In this document: positions 23,519-31,940 of the stretch, one piece after another | Numbering within the stretch: the stretch's first letter is position 1 | Layout of the letters: every line of letters starts with the position of its first letter | Source: a virus | Strand: one strand, 5' to 3' | Length of the DNA stretch: 35,974 bases | Virus record (IMG/VR): IMGVR_UViG_3300028610_000189 | Coordinates: 1 to 35,974 of that record | Translations under genes and position numbers: made by a program | Notes under the pieces: generated by a model | Told to the model about the DNA's origin: nothing | Database searches by the model: none | Seen by the model: the letters and a program-made list of their open reading frames with translations, nothing else

Positions 23519-24163
23519 ATGGCTGTCTCGATGACATTTAACTCGCTACTGGCAGACCTTCGGGCCTACCTGGAGCGAGGTACGTCCGTCGATCCCACAG
23601 TGTTCGACCAGCTCCCGAGCTTGATTAATCTGGCAGAGCGGGAGCTGGCGAACCGATTAAAAATCCTGGGATTTGTAAGCAACGTGACGGATACGATGGG
23701 TATCGGGCAGTCAGTTATTCCAAAGCCTGACCGCTGGCGCGACACGATCTCGATCAACTTTGGCGTGGGAGCGACGCAGGTGCGCACGCAGCTGTTCGCT
23801 CGATCCTACGAGTACTGCCGACGGTATTGGCCGGATGAAGATCTAACCGACCAACCGAAATTCTATGCGGATTACGATTATTTCAACTGGCTGATCGCAC
23901 CGTCGGCAGACTTTGCCTATCCCTTCGAGGTCAATTACTGGGAGTTGCCTGCACTTCTGGATGCAACCAATCAAACGAACTGGTCTTCGGACTTTGCCCC
24001 GAACTCCCTGCTTCATGGTGCGCTCCTGCAGGCGACTCCATTTTTAAAGAACGACGAACGCATCCCGACATGGGAAAAGATTTACGAAAAGGACATTGCG
24101 ATTCTTGAAGGTCAGGACATCAAACGTGTCATTGATAGGAACGTTACGAGGGAGGCTGTCTGA
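23519..24163 (+). CDS. Adaptor/head-tail joining-like protein
   Basis: 214 aa. Helical N-terminus (FNSLLADLRAYLERG, INLAERELANRLKILGFVSN), then beta-rich VTDTMGIGQSVIPKPDRWRD, FARSYEYCRRYWPDE, PKFYADYDYFNWLIAPSADF, YPFEVNYWELPALLD, and a helical end (LLQATPFLKNDERIPTWEK). I recognise this pattern as a widespread adaptor-type protein of marine podoviruses and their relatives (KPxRWRxTISxNxG...YEY...P.fYADYdY..w.iaP). It may form a ring in the neck. It differs from the gp4-like connector at 15056, so two neck components may be present. The stop overlaps the next start (TGATG). Confidence 0.62.
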   Translation: MAVSMTFNSLLADLRAYLERGTSVDPTVFDQLPSLINLAERELANRLKILGFVSNVTDTMGIGQSVIPKPDRWRDTISINFGVGATQVRTQLFARSYEYCRRYWPDEDLTDQPKFYADYDYFNWLIAPSADFAYPFEVNYWELPALLDATNQTNWSSDFAPNSLLHGALLQATPFLKNDERIPTWEKIYEKDIAILEGQDIKRVIDRNVTREAV

Positions 24164-26418
24164 TGGGTTACACAACGGTATTCGGTGGGGAGCTACTGTT
24201 CCCTTCACAGACCAGCTATCTCGCCATCGCAACGGCTGTCGATGTCGCACTGCAGTGGCCGATTGAACAACAGATCGAAGGCGTGGATGTCGTCGCAGAC
24301 TTCCTCGACATTAATACCACGGCTGCAGCACTCAACATTGATTTCCCTGACGCACGCAATGTCAGTACAGGCAACAAGTCCACGGTCAACAACATCGGTG
24401 GCAATGACTTCACCGTGCGTGACAACACGGGAGGCGTCATTCAATTTGTAGGGACCGGCGAACAGTGGGTCCTTGTACTGACGGACAACTCGACGCAGGC
24501 AGGTATCTGGTCAGCGTTTCAACTGGGCGCAGCAACGACACTCGCTTCTGCCTCTGCACTGGCAGGAGCAGGCTTGCAGGCTGATGGTTTCGGCATGCTC
24601 GAACAGATCATTGATTCTGATGTCGAGGGTGCAACGCCCATCACGGTAGTCGATGGTGATCGAGCGAAGTGCTTGGTTTATACCTCAGGTGCAGGTACTG
24701 CGAACTTGCCCTCAGCGGGAATTGTCGGCAACAACTGGTTCTTCATGCTGCGCAACTCAGGCAGCGGTACGCTCAACGTCTTGCCCCCGTCTGGTGTGAT
24801 CGACGGTGGTGCGAGCATCAACCTGGATGTAAACGACAGTGCGTTCTTCTTCACGGACGGTGCGGACTACTTCACCATCGGACTCAGCTCCGGCTCGACC
24901 ATTGCGTTCGACTTCGTGTCGATCCCGATCCCAGGCTCTGGTGACTTCGTACTCTCCGGTGCAAACCTGAACAGGATCGCTTATCGATTTACGGGTGCAT
25001 TGACAGGTAACCGACGCATCGTCGTACCGAACTCGACGCAGCAGTACTGGGTGGACAACCAGACGAGTGGATCCTTCTCGTTGGAGATCGACACCGCTGC
25101 CGGTGCGGGGATATTCGTTACTCAGGGTCAGAGTTTAATCGTTTACTGCGATGCCACTGACGTGATCAACGCGAACTCATCCACCAGTATTGGGTTCCCG
25201 ATCACCATTGGGCAGGGCGGCACGGGTGCAACGACTGTCGGTGGCGCACAAATCAATCTGCAGGTTCCTCCCGATTCGCGTCTGCTAACTGCAGGCGACG
25301 GCATGCTGGGTGGTGGCGACCTCACTGCAGATCGCACATTCGACTTCGATCTCGCAAGCATTGCGATAGCAGTTCCTGACACGGTCAATGACTTCTTCGT
25401 CTTTCAGGACGTTGACAATGCTAACGTCAATGCAAAGGCACTGCTCAGCACAATCGCTGGTGCCGGTATTACTGGCGTTCCTGTCGATAATCAGATCGCT
25501 GTCTGGGACAGTGCGGCAAGTATTGAAGGTACTGCTGCGCTGACCTTTGATGGAGCATTTCTTAGTCTCGGTGTTGGAGATGGAATTGACTTCAGTGCCA
25601 GCATGCAGATCTTCGAAGGCATCATTGATCTCAACGGTATCGCTACTGGCTTGCAGATTCGCGGGCAGGACGAGAACGACGATGGCATAGCGCTCGAAGA
25701 TGGCATGCGACTGACGTTCGAAGATCAGGCATTTGCCAACCATATCTACATGCGCAACGAAGGTATCGGTGGTGGTTCCGGTACGATCTCCGTCCGAAAA
25801 GATGGAGGCACTGCCAACTTCGAGCTTCGCGAAGGTATCGGTCTGCAGATGCGCGACGGTGCAGACACACTCATCGCAACCTTCGGCACGCTGACTGGAC
25901 CCCCGTCTGTTCTCAACTTGAGCGGTACCTTTGACGGATTCCGTATCCAGCTGGGCTCGCTGTACATCTTCGAGCAGGCATCAGCTTCAACCAGTCAGGC
26001 GCAGTCCGGTCAGTTCTGGGTCAGAGATGACGTACCGAATGATCCAAGGTTCACCGATGATGCTGGTAACGACTTCGGGATCGCTCTTGCTCCTGGTCGT
26101 ATCACAACTAATAATTCGTTCAACTTCAACTCCACTGACAACAGAGCAGAGAACTTCGTTGGCTCTTACTTTGATGGCGGCAACGACACGATCACGTTGG
26201 AGGACAGCACCAGTCAAGTCAATTGGCCTGTCGGAGTTGTAATCAATATCATTGCTCCGGGAAGCGGCATTCTTACGATCACTGAGGGTAGTGGCACGAC
26301 GCTCTTCTTCGACGATGGTCAAGATACCGTTGGTGGCGTCACGGTCACGCAAGGCGTCGTATCTATCTTCCGACAGACAGCCTCGAACTACATCATCTGG
26401 GGGAGTGGAATGACATGA
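24163..26418 (+). CDS. Large beta-rich fibre-type protein 3
   Basis: 751 aa. The N-terminal ~150 residues form a domain I recall from phage fibres: VALQWPIEQQIEGVDVVADF, DARNVSTGNKSTVNN, VLVLTDNSTQAGIWSAFQLG, ASALAGAGLQADG. A tail-fibre linker repeat, ITIGQGGTGATT, follows near residue 347. Then come DSRLLTAGDGMLGGGDLTAD and the FWVR module (GQFWVRDDVPNDPRFTDDAG) shared with fibre 2. The C-terminal cap (LTITEGSGTTLFFDDG, VVSIFRQTASNYIIWGSGM) is homologous to that of fibre 2. Probably a tail fibre for adsorption. No enzymatic signature was seen. Confidence 0.78.
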   Translation: MGYTTVFGGELLFPSQTSYLAIATAVDVALQWPIEQQIEGVDVVADFLDINTTAAALNIDFPDARNVSTGNKSTVNNIGGNDFTVRDNTGGVIQFVGTGEQWVLVLTDNSTQAGIWSAFQLGAATTLASASALAGAGLQADGFGMLEQIIDSDVEGATPITVVDGDRAKCLVYTSGAGTANLPSAGIVGNNWFFMLRNSGSGTLNVLPPSGVIDGGASINLDVNDSAFFFTDGADYFTIGLSSGSTIAFDFVSIPIPGSGDFVLSGANLNRIAYRFTGALTGNRRIVVPNSTQQYWVDNQTSGSFSLEIDTAAGAGIFVTQGQSLIVYCDATDVINANSSTSIGFPITIGQGGTGATTVGGAQINLQVPPDSRLLTAGDGMLGGGDLTADRTFDFDLASIAIAVPDTVNDFFVFQDVDNANVNAKALLSTIAGAGITGVPVDNQIAVWDSAASIEGTAALTFDGAFLSLGVGDGIDFSASMQIFEGIIDLNGIATGLQIRGQDENDDGIALEDGMRLTFEDQAFANHIYMRNEGIGGGSGTISVRKDGGTANFELREGIGLQMRDGADTLIATFGTLTGPPSVLNLSGTFDGFRIQLGSLYIFEQASASTSQAQSGQFWVRDDVPNDPRFTDDAGNDFGIALAPGRITTNNSFNFNSTDNRAENFVGSYFDGGNDTITLEDSTSQVNWPVGVVINIIAPGSGILTITEGSGTTLFFDDGQDTVGGVTVTQGVVSIFRQTASNYIIWGSGMT

Positions 26419-26846
26419 GTATGATTCAGTTCCCTGCTGGGTCAATGTCACTCCTCGATAATCCGGTCTTCGAGTCGGATCCTTACGACATTTTCAATGG
26501 TCAGTCATCTCCTACTGATGCCGGTGCGGAAATGGAAATACAGGCAGATGGTGATGTCTTCAGTTTTCGTACTCCCGGTGTGAATTTCCGCGTGGGAGGA
26601 TGGGGGAATCCCTCACTTGACATCTCTGACTTTGATTTTAGATTGGACACGATCAGTGGAACGCTCAACTTTCCCGGAAGTGACGCTGCCGATACATGGA
26701 TTGCTGGATCAACAATTCCTCGTTGGGGAGTAGAGGAGACAGGGTTTGGGACGACGACGTTCACAGGCACGTTACGAGTACGTCCATCAGGGGGTGGAGA
26801 CGATTTTGACACCGCAGCTGTATCACTAGAAGCAGAGTCCACATAA
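26415..26846 (+). CDS. Small beta-rich virion protein
   Basis: 143 aa, overlapping the fibre stop by 4 nt (ATGA) and the next start by 1 nt (TAATG). The sequence is acidic and beta-rich (GAEMEIQADGDVFSFRTPG, WGVEETGFGTTTFTGTLRVR), with no recognised domain. The context between a fibre and the tail stabilisation protein suggests a small tail component or fibre cap. The function is unknown. Confidence 0.6.
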   Translation: MSMIQFPAGSMSLLDNPVFESDPYDIFNGQSSPTDAGAEMEIQADGDVFSFRTPGVNFRVGGWGNPSLDISDFDFRLDTISGTLNFPGSDAADTWIAGSTIPRWGVEETGFGTTTFTGTLRVRPSGGGDDFDTAAVSLEAEST

Positions 26847-28405
26847 TGCCACGCCAACCTGCAATGCTTGCCTCTGCTCCCGGAATCAAACGGGACAGTA
26901 CTCGTTTCGATAACGAGCACTACATCGACGGACAGTGGTGCAGGTTCCAGCGTGGCAAACCGAAAAAGATGGGCGGCTACCAGCAGGTGACTGACACGGT
27001 GCCGGAGATCACTCGCGGCATGGCTTCTTTCTCACAAGACGACGTCCAGTACTTGCACCTGGGTCATCCGAACACCATCGGTCAGTACCAAGTTAACAAC
27101 GGTAATCTGTTCCTGTTCAATGATCGTACTCCTGCAGGTTTCGCTGCTAACGTCGATAACCTGTGGCAGTTCGATATCTATGCGGACACTGGCGGCACAG
27201 GTAACCACGTGCTCGTTGCGCACGCTGCACCGAACGCTGCGAACATCGACAACTCGATAGGTGGCGACATCTACATCGACACCATCGATGCAGGTACGAT
27301 CCTTTCGACGACAGGTTTAGCTGTTGGTGCCACTGGGTGGAATACCGGCGGAGGTGGAAACGTTAGCGGTGGCATCGTCGTCAGTGGTCTGTACTTATTC
27401 GCGTACGGTAGTGATGGACTGATCCGATACTCTGCGATCAACAACCTGTCTGCTGCGCCCGTCGAGTTCAACTTAGGCACGCAGAAAATTGTCAAGGGCA
27501 TGCCGCTTCGAGGTGCTGGTGCTGGACCGGCTGTCTTGATGTGGGGGCTCGACTCTCTCATCCGAGCGACATTCAATGCAGGTGGCTCACCTGATTTTGT
27601 TTTCGACATCGTCGCACGTGGAACTTCGGTCATGAGTTCGCAAGGCATGGTCGAGATGGACGGCATTTATTATTGGCCCGGTGTTGATCGCTGGTACCTA
27701 TTCAACGGTGTCGTGCGTGAGATGCCCAACAACATGAATCAGAACTGGTTCTTCGACAACATCAACTTCGTGAACCGACAGAAATGTTTCGGCTTCAAGA
27801 TCCCTCGCTACGGTGAGATCTGGTGGTGCTACCCACGTGGCAATGCGACAGAGTGCACGCACGCGGTCATCTTTAACGTGCGCGAGGGCTACTGGTTCGA
27901 CACGCCGCTACCTGACAACGACGACGTCAATCAGGGGCGCACGGCAGGAGTTTTTGCCAACGTGTACCAGCGTCCATTCATGGTGGACAACGACGTGGGT
28001 GCGAACGGTCGCACGCTGTGGCAGCACGAGACTGCATTCGACAAGATTCGTCTGTCGTCTGTCAGCGCTGTGCTGTCATCCTTCGAGACCCACGAGTTCT
28101 CGCTGCTCGATCAGCAGATGGCTGACAAGTCCCTGCGCGTTGCCAGAATCGAGCCCGACCTGGTGCAGGCAGGTGACATGTCGATCACTATGAAGGGGCG
28201 TGCCAACGCGAAGGCTGATGTGGTGGACGGACCTACCGAGACGATTTTTGTGGCACCCTCGTCTGGTGAGGAAGAGACTGTTAAATTTAAGGACATCCGA
28301 CGGTTGATGAGCTTCAAGTTCGAATCGAATGTCCAAGGCGGGAACTACGAGCTGGGCAAGACGTACGCGCATCTCGAACCGGCAGACGGAAGGGTTGAGT
28401 CATGA
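26846..28405 (+). CDS. P22 gp10-like tail/DNA stabilisation protein (tail nozzle)
   Basis: 519 aa. In P22 the gp10 hub closes the portal-gp4 channel; T7 tail tubular protein B is the counterpart. The N-terminus (GIKRDSTRFDNEHYIDGQWC, RFQRGKPKKMGGYQQVTD) is the usual opening of this family in environmental podoviruses. The body reads as beta-propeller-like blades (QYLHLGHPNTIGQYQV, ADTGGTGNHVLVAHA, MVEMDGIYYWPGVDRWYLFN, IPRYGEIWWCYPRGNATECT, VIFNVREGYWFDTPLP). Length fits. It follows the adaptor and fibre genes and precedes the ejection genes, the expected place for a podovirus tail. Confidence 0.78.
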   Translation: MPRQPAMLASAPGIKRDSTRFDNEHYIDGQWCRFQRGKPKKMGGYQQVTDTVPEITRGMASFSQDDVQYLHLGHPNTIGQYQVNNGNLFLFNDRTPAGFAANVDNLWQFDIYADTGGTGNHVLVAHAAPNAANIDNSIGGDIYIDTIDAGTILSTTGLAVGATGWNTGGGGNVSGGIVVSGLYLFAYGSDGLIRYSAINNLSAAPVEFNLGTQKIVKGMPLRGAGAGPAVLMWGLDSLIRATFNAGGSPDFVFDIVARGTSVMSSQGMVEMDGIYYWPGVDRWYLFNGVVREMPNNMNQNWFFDNINFVNRQKCFGFKIPRYGEIWWCYPRGNATECTHAVIFNVREGYWFDTPLPDNDDVNQGRTAGVFANVYQRPFMVDNDVGANGRTLWQHETAFDKIRLSSVSAVLSSFETHEFSLLDQQMADKSLRVARIEPDLVQAGDMSITMKGRANAKADVVDGPTETIFVAPSSGEEETVKFKDIRRLMSFKFESNVQGGNYELGKTYAHLEPADGRVES

Positions 28406-28668
28406 GCATCATCAACCCCACCGGCTTCGACAATGTGATTGAGTGGGCTGACTTCATGGCGGGCGCACTGGGCTTCTTCTCCGACGAGCTGACTGGGTCC
28501 GATGCGAATTACGAGCGTCTGGATGACCCGGACAAGTGGCAGGAGTGGGCGGCAGGTGTCTTCGGCGGAGTAGATGCACTGGGACAGGACGTACCTGATC
28601 CATTTTCATACGATGATTGGAAAGAGTGGGCGGAGAGAATGTTCTCCACAGTAGATTTCACGGGATAA
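28402..28668 (+). CDS. Small acidic hypothetical protein
   Basis: 88 aa, overlapping the preceding stop by 4 nt (ATGA). Acidic and Trp-rich (DKWQEWAAGVFGGVDALG, DDWKEWAERMF). The two W-E-W-A elements look like a duplicated amphipathic helix. No family is recognised. It could be a small virion component or a chaperone for the following ejection proteins. Confidence 0.6.
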   Translation: MSIINPTGFDNVIEWADFMAGALGFFSDELTGSDANYERLDDPDKWQEWAAGVFGGVDALGQDVPDPFSYDDWKEWAERMFSTVDFTG

Positions 28669-28672
28669 AACG

Positions 28673-30640
28673 ATGGCTAGAAATACACCTACACCCAGAG
28701 AGCAGGAAGGTTTCACGGGCATCCAAGCTCAACCAGGTCTTGCTGCAATGCTGCAAGAGAAAGGGGGTGACCCTGAGATTGTCGAAGCTGCTCAAGAGAT
28801 TGAGTCCATGCCCGGTGGTCCGGAGCTACTCTACTCGTTCGCTGCGACAGAGCTGCTGAAGAAAGCCGGTGTCAAGACACAGGACACCAAGAAGGTGAAG
28901 CTCTACGAGATCGGTGGCTACGTGGATAAGGCCGAAGGTGGTCTTGCAAAAGCTGCTGAGACGACACGCCGAGGTGGACGTGGCGGCGACTCGATGATGG
29001 TGCACATGACGCCTGAAGAGTTCGAAGTCATCGAAGGGATGTGGGGTAAGGCTGACATCAACCCGAACACCGGCATGCCCGAGTACGGTTTCTTCTCCAA
29101 GATCTGGAAGAAGGTGAAGAAGGCAGTGAAAAAAGTCTTTAGTTCCGAGATCTTCCAGATCGTTGCTCCAATTGCACTGAGCATTTTCGCTCCCGGACTG
29201 GGCGCATGGATCGGTAAAGCGGTAGGTGCCGGTGTGGGTACAGCGGGCAGTGTGGTCGGTAACGCACTACTCCGGGGCGGCATGTCCGCAGCCGGAGGTG
29301 GTGACTTTGCGACCGGTGCGATCTCCGGTGCCATCAGCGGAGGTCTCGGTGATCTCGCGGGTGGTGCGATCAAAGATGTTGCACCCGGACTGTCCGACAG
29401 TACTTCAGCCCTCGTCGGTTCGGCTCTCGCCAGCGGTGCAGGTGCCGAGCTGACTGGTGGTGACTTCGCATCGGGTGCCATGCAGGGCGCAATGGCTCAG
29501 ATGATGCAGCCGACGATGGAAGGCATCACGGAACGTGGTCAGGAGATCTTCAACCTCGAAGACCCAGGTGCCGGTGGCATCATGGCAGTGCGGCCAACTG
29601 AACCGGGGGCAATGTCACCTGCCGGTGGAGGTGTGGACCCGCTCACCCTCGATCCTGGTGTGGGCGGCTTGGCTGAGGCGGGCGGCATGAGTCCCATCCC
29701 TCCGGGTGAAGATCCGGGACTGACTGTGTTTGGTGATCCCGCAGGTGGACCTCCAGCAGCAGCAGTTGCACCTCCCGCTCCGGCGACCGGTGCTGCGCCA
29801 GCTGGTGGGGGCACCGATCTTCTTGGACAGGCACTGCCCCTCTTGTTAGGTGCTGGTGCGTTGGGTGGTGGTGGATACGAAGAGGGTCAACCTCCCGAGA
29901 TGCCACCGTGGATGCTGGAATCTTTGCCGCAGTACACCAGCAACCGAGAATGGATTGGTCCTGAGGGGGCGGCTGCTTACTACACTTACGGGCAACAAGG
30001 GGCTCCGACAACAGGCGAGCAACTCTTCATCACACCTGATCCCTTCGGCGGAGAGACCGGCACGCCAGCGGTACCGGGTCCAGCTGGTGGATTAGGCGGA
30101 ACGGGTGGCGTAGCAGACATGATAGCTGCAGGCCAACCGATCCCAGCTCAGCTGGCGCAAGGTGCTCGACCTCAGTTGCAAGCTGCTGGTTACACTCCGG
30201 ATCCCAACACAGGTACGTGGATGCCGCCTCAGGCGGAGCTGGGTCAGGGCATGCCGGGGAATGCCAGAGGAGGCTACCAGCGGGGAGGCGCGTTCGATTA
30301 CTGGTCTCAGAACGCCGACGTACAGCGCACCAGCCCGTCTGTAGCAGCCGCAGGGCGTTATGTAAAAGGACCGGGCACTGGTAGGTCCGACGATATCCCG
30401 GCGCGACTGAGCGACGGTGAGTACGTCATAGACGCAGAATCGGTCGCACTCTTGGGTGATGGATCCGGTGACGCGGGAGCGAAGCGGTTGGATGAGATGC
30501 GCAACAACCTGCGTCGGCACAAATCGGAGAAGCTGAGTAAAGGTGGCTTCAGCCACAAAGCGAAGCAGCCTGCCCAGTACATGGCACGGGGTGGCATGGT
30601 GAAACTCCGCAGAGCGATGATCGAATCGGGGAGAATGTAA
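28673..30640 (+). CDS. Internal virion/ejection protein candidate with membrane-active segment
   Basis: 655 aa. A cationic amphipathic helix (KIWKKVKKAVKKVF, residues ~143-156) leads into a long hydrophobic Gly/Ala stretch (~160-260: IVAPIALSIFAPGLGAWIG, GAISGAISGGLGDLAGG), suited to membrane insertion during DNA ejection. Residues ~260-500 are Pro/Gly/Ala-rich and probably disordered. The C-terminal region carries RSDDIPARLSDGEYVIDAES and LGDGSGDAGAKRLDEM, a motif I recall from many marine phage virion proteins (SDsIPAxLSDGEFVv.Ad.V..lG.Gs...GA..L..M). It is followed by three similar-sized genes with no tape measure, as in podoviruses. Confidence 0.65.
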   Translation: MARNTPTPREQEGFTGIQAQPGLAAMLQEKGGDPEIVEAAQEIESMPGGPELLYSFAATELLKKAGVKTQDTKKVKLYEIGGYVDKAEGGLAKAAETTRRGGRGGDSMMVHMTPEEFEVIEGMWGKADINPNTGMPEYGFFSKIWKKVKKAVKKVFSSEIFQIVAPIALSIFAPGLGAWIGKAVGAGVGTAGSVVGNALLRGGMSAAGGGDFATGAISGAISGGLGDLAGGAIKDVAPGLSDSTSALVGSALASGAGAELTGGDFASGAMQGAMAQMMQPTMEGITERGQEIFNLEDPGAGGIMAVRPTEPGAMSPAGGGVDPLTLDPGVGGLAEAGGMSPIPPGEDPGLTVFGDPAGGPPAAAVAPPAPATGAAPAGGGTDLLGQALPLLLGAGALGGGGYEEGQPPEMPPWMLESLPQYTSNREWIGPEGAAAYYTYGQQGAPTTGEQLFITPDPFGGETGTPAVPGPAGGLGGTGGVADMIAAGQPIPAQLAQGARPQLQAAGYTPDPNTGTWMPPQAELGQGMPGNARGGYQRGGAFDYWSQNADVQRTSPSVAAAGRYVKGPGTGRSDDIPARLSDGEYVIDAESVALLGDGSGDAGAKRLDEMRNNLRRHKSEKLSKGGFSHKAKQPAQYMARGGMVKLRRAMIESGRM

Positions 30641-31765
30641 ATGCCCAACAACTTAGACTTCCTATTTGAGGGGAGACCTCCGCAATCGGTCACAACCTAC
30701 GGGCAGACCGTGGAAAACATCCCGAAGTGGATGTCGGATTACACGCAGGGACTGATCGCGCGAGCGAATGCAGCGGCAGCTGAGCCCTACATTCCGTACG
30801 GTGGTCCCAGGATCGCGGGCTTCTCACCCGAGCAGCAGGCTGCGTTCGGCCTAACCGAAGCAAACATCGGTGCGTACCAGCCTTACCTCGAAGCGGGAGC
30901 TGCCGGGTACGGTGGTGGGCTGCAGCGTGCTGCAAACATCAGACGATCTGCCGATCCGTTCCTCCAAGCAGGCTCACGACAGTGGACGGATGAAGGCGTC
31001 GCTGAGGAGTACATGAATCCGTACATCAGTGGCGTGCTCGACCGGCAAGAGCAGCTCGCCACGCGTACATTGGAAGAGGGCTTCCTGCCGTCACTGCAGC
31101 GCACCTTTGGAGGTGCAGGTCAGTACGGTTCACGTGGTGGCACCGGCTCGATGGAAGACATCGGTATCGAAGGTGTGCGCGACATCCAAGAGGGACTCGA
31201 AGCACAGCGTCTCGAAGCACTGTCCGGAGCGTACGGTCAGGGTGCAGACATCTTTGGTGCGGACCAAGGACGGCAAGCTGAACTGGCACGCATCGTCGGT
31301 GCACTTGAAGAGGCTGGCGCACAGCAGATGTTCATGGGAGCCGAAGGACTCGGACGCATGGGCGAAGCTGCCCAGCAGATGGGCCTCACGGATGCTGCAT
31401 CGATGGAAGCAATCGGTCAGCAGACACGCGGAATGGATCAGGCAAGTCTCGATCTTGCGTACGCCGACTTCTTGGAGCAACGTCAGTTGCCGTTCGACCG
31501 AGCGAGTTGGATGTCCGAGATCATTCGTGGATTGCCTCCGCAAGGCAGAACGACGACGCGTACCGATGTGGGACCGGCTTCTGTTTACCAGCCGTCACCA
31601 CTGTCGCAACTTGCTGGTGCCTACGGTGTGTACCGTGGACTGCAACAGCCGGGAGGAGCCGAAGGCGGCTACATGGTTGACGGCGAATTCGAGGACGTGA
31701 CTGAATACGCGGAGGGTGGGTACGCGTCCCCAAAAGGAGCGCTGGTGGAGGCGGCTATGAGGTAG
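30641..31765 (+). CDS. Internal virion/ejection protein candidate, frame-0 (short) form
   Basis: 374 aa, starting on the base after the preceding stop, with GGGGAG at 30628-30633. The N-terminus (VENIPKWMSDYTQGLIARAN, GFSPEQQAAFGLTEANIGAY) is a pattern I recall from virion proteins next to ejection genes. The rest is helical and Gln/Gly/Ala-rich (LQRTFGGAGQYGSRGG, AEGLGRMGEAAQQMGL). Frame 0 ends GALVEAAMR-stop at 31765, leaving 175 nt before the next gene, unlike the zero-gap junctions nearby. The -1 frame across this gap is open and coding-like, giving a probable 432-aa product. Confidence 0.7.
   Translation: MPNNLDFLFEGRPPQSVTTYGQTVENIPKWMSDYTQGLIARANAAAAEPYIPYGGPRIAGFSPEQQAAFGLTEANIGAYQPYLEAGAAGYGGGLQRAANIRRSADPFLQAGSRQWTDEGVAEEYMNPYISGVLDRQEQLATRTLEEGFLPSLQRTFGGAGQYGSRGGTGSMEDIGIEGVRDIQEGLEAQRLEALSGAYGQGADIFGADQGRQAELARIVGALEEAGAQQMFMGAEGLGRMGEAAQQMGLTDAASMEAIGQQTRGMDQASLDLAYADFLEQRQLPFDRASWMSEIIRGLPPQGRTTTRTDVGPASVYQPSPLSQLAGAYGVYRGLQQPGGAEGGYMVDGEFEDVTEYAEGGYASPKGALVEAAMR
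31711..31735 (+). promoter_or_regulatory. Candidate -1 ribosomal frameshift signal (C CCA AAA with upstream SD)
   Basis: In frame, TCC CCA AAA GGA contains the X XXY YYZ heptamer C CCA AAA at 31729-31735. GGAGG at 31711-31715 lies 13 nt before the heptamer; internal Shine-Dalgarno sequences 10-14 nt upstream stimulate -1 frameshifting in bacteria (dnaX, established). No strong downstream stem was found by eye. An undercalled C or A is the alternative. Confidence 0.55.
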
Positions 31766-31938
31766 ATGAGTACGGCATCGGTGGACTGGCACGTGCTGCA
31801 GGTTCAGGCATCTGGAACTTCGGACAACGTGCAGTAGGAGCGCTCAGCCGATGGGCGAAGCAGTTGTACCCTGACTTCGGACGGGGTGTCGGCGCAGCAG
31901 GTGGACATCATTTGGAACTGGAACATAAACAGGATTGA
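31735..31938 (+). other. -1 frame C-terminal extension of the ejection-type protein
   Basis: Entering -1 at the heptamer, 67 sense codons run to TGA 31936-31938, 2 nt before the next ATG (31941). The encoded tail reads like real protein: GGGGYEVDEYGIGGLARAAG, then an amphipathic IWNFGQRAVGALSRWAKQLY and a polar end. Composition matches the preceding protein. A chance 67-codon open frame that ends exactly at the next gene is unlikely. It is either the product of programmed frameshifting or the true C-terminus hidden by a one-base sequence error. Confidence 0.7.
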
Positions 31939-31940
31939 TC

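Noticed and set aside
23325-23537. Reverse-strand Gly/Ser-repeat ORFs over the Pro/Glu tail
   Set aside because: They are the antisense of the CCx-GAx codon repeat, have no ribosome site, and there is no other minus-strand gene in the window.
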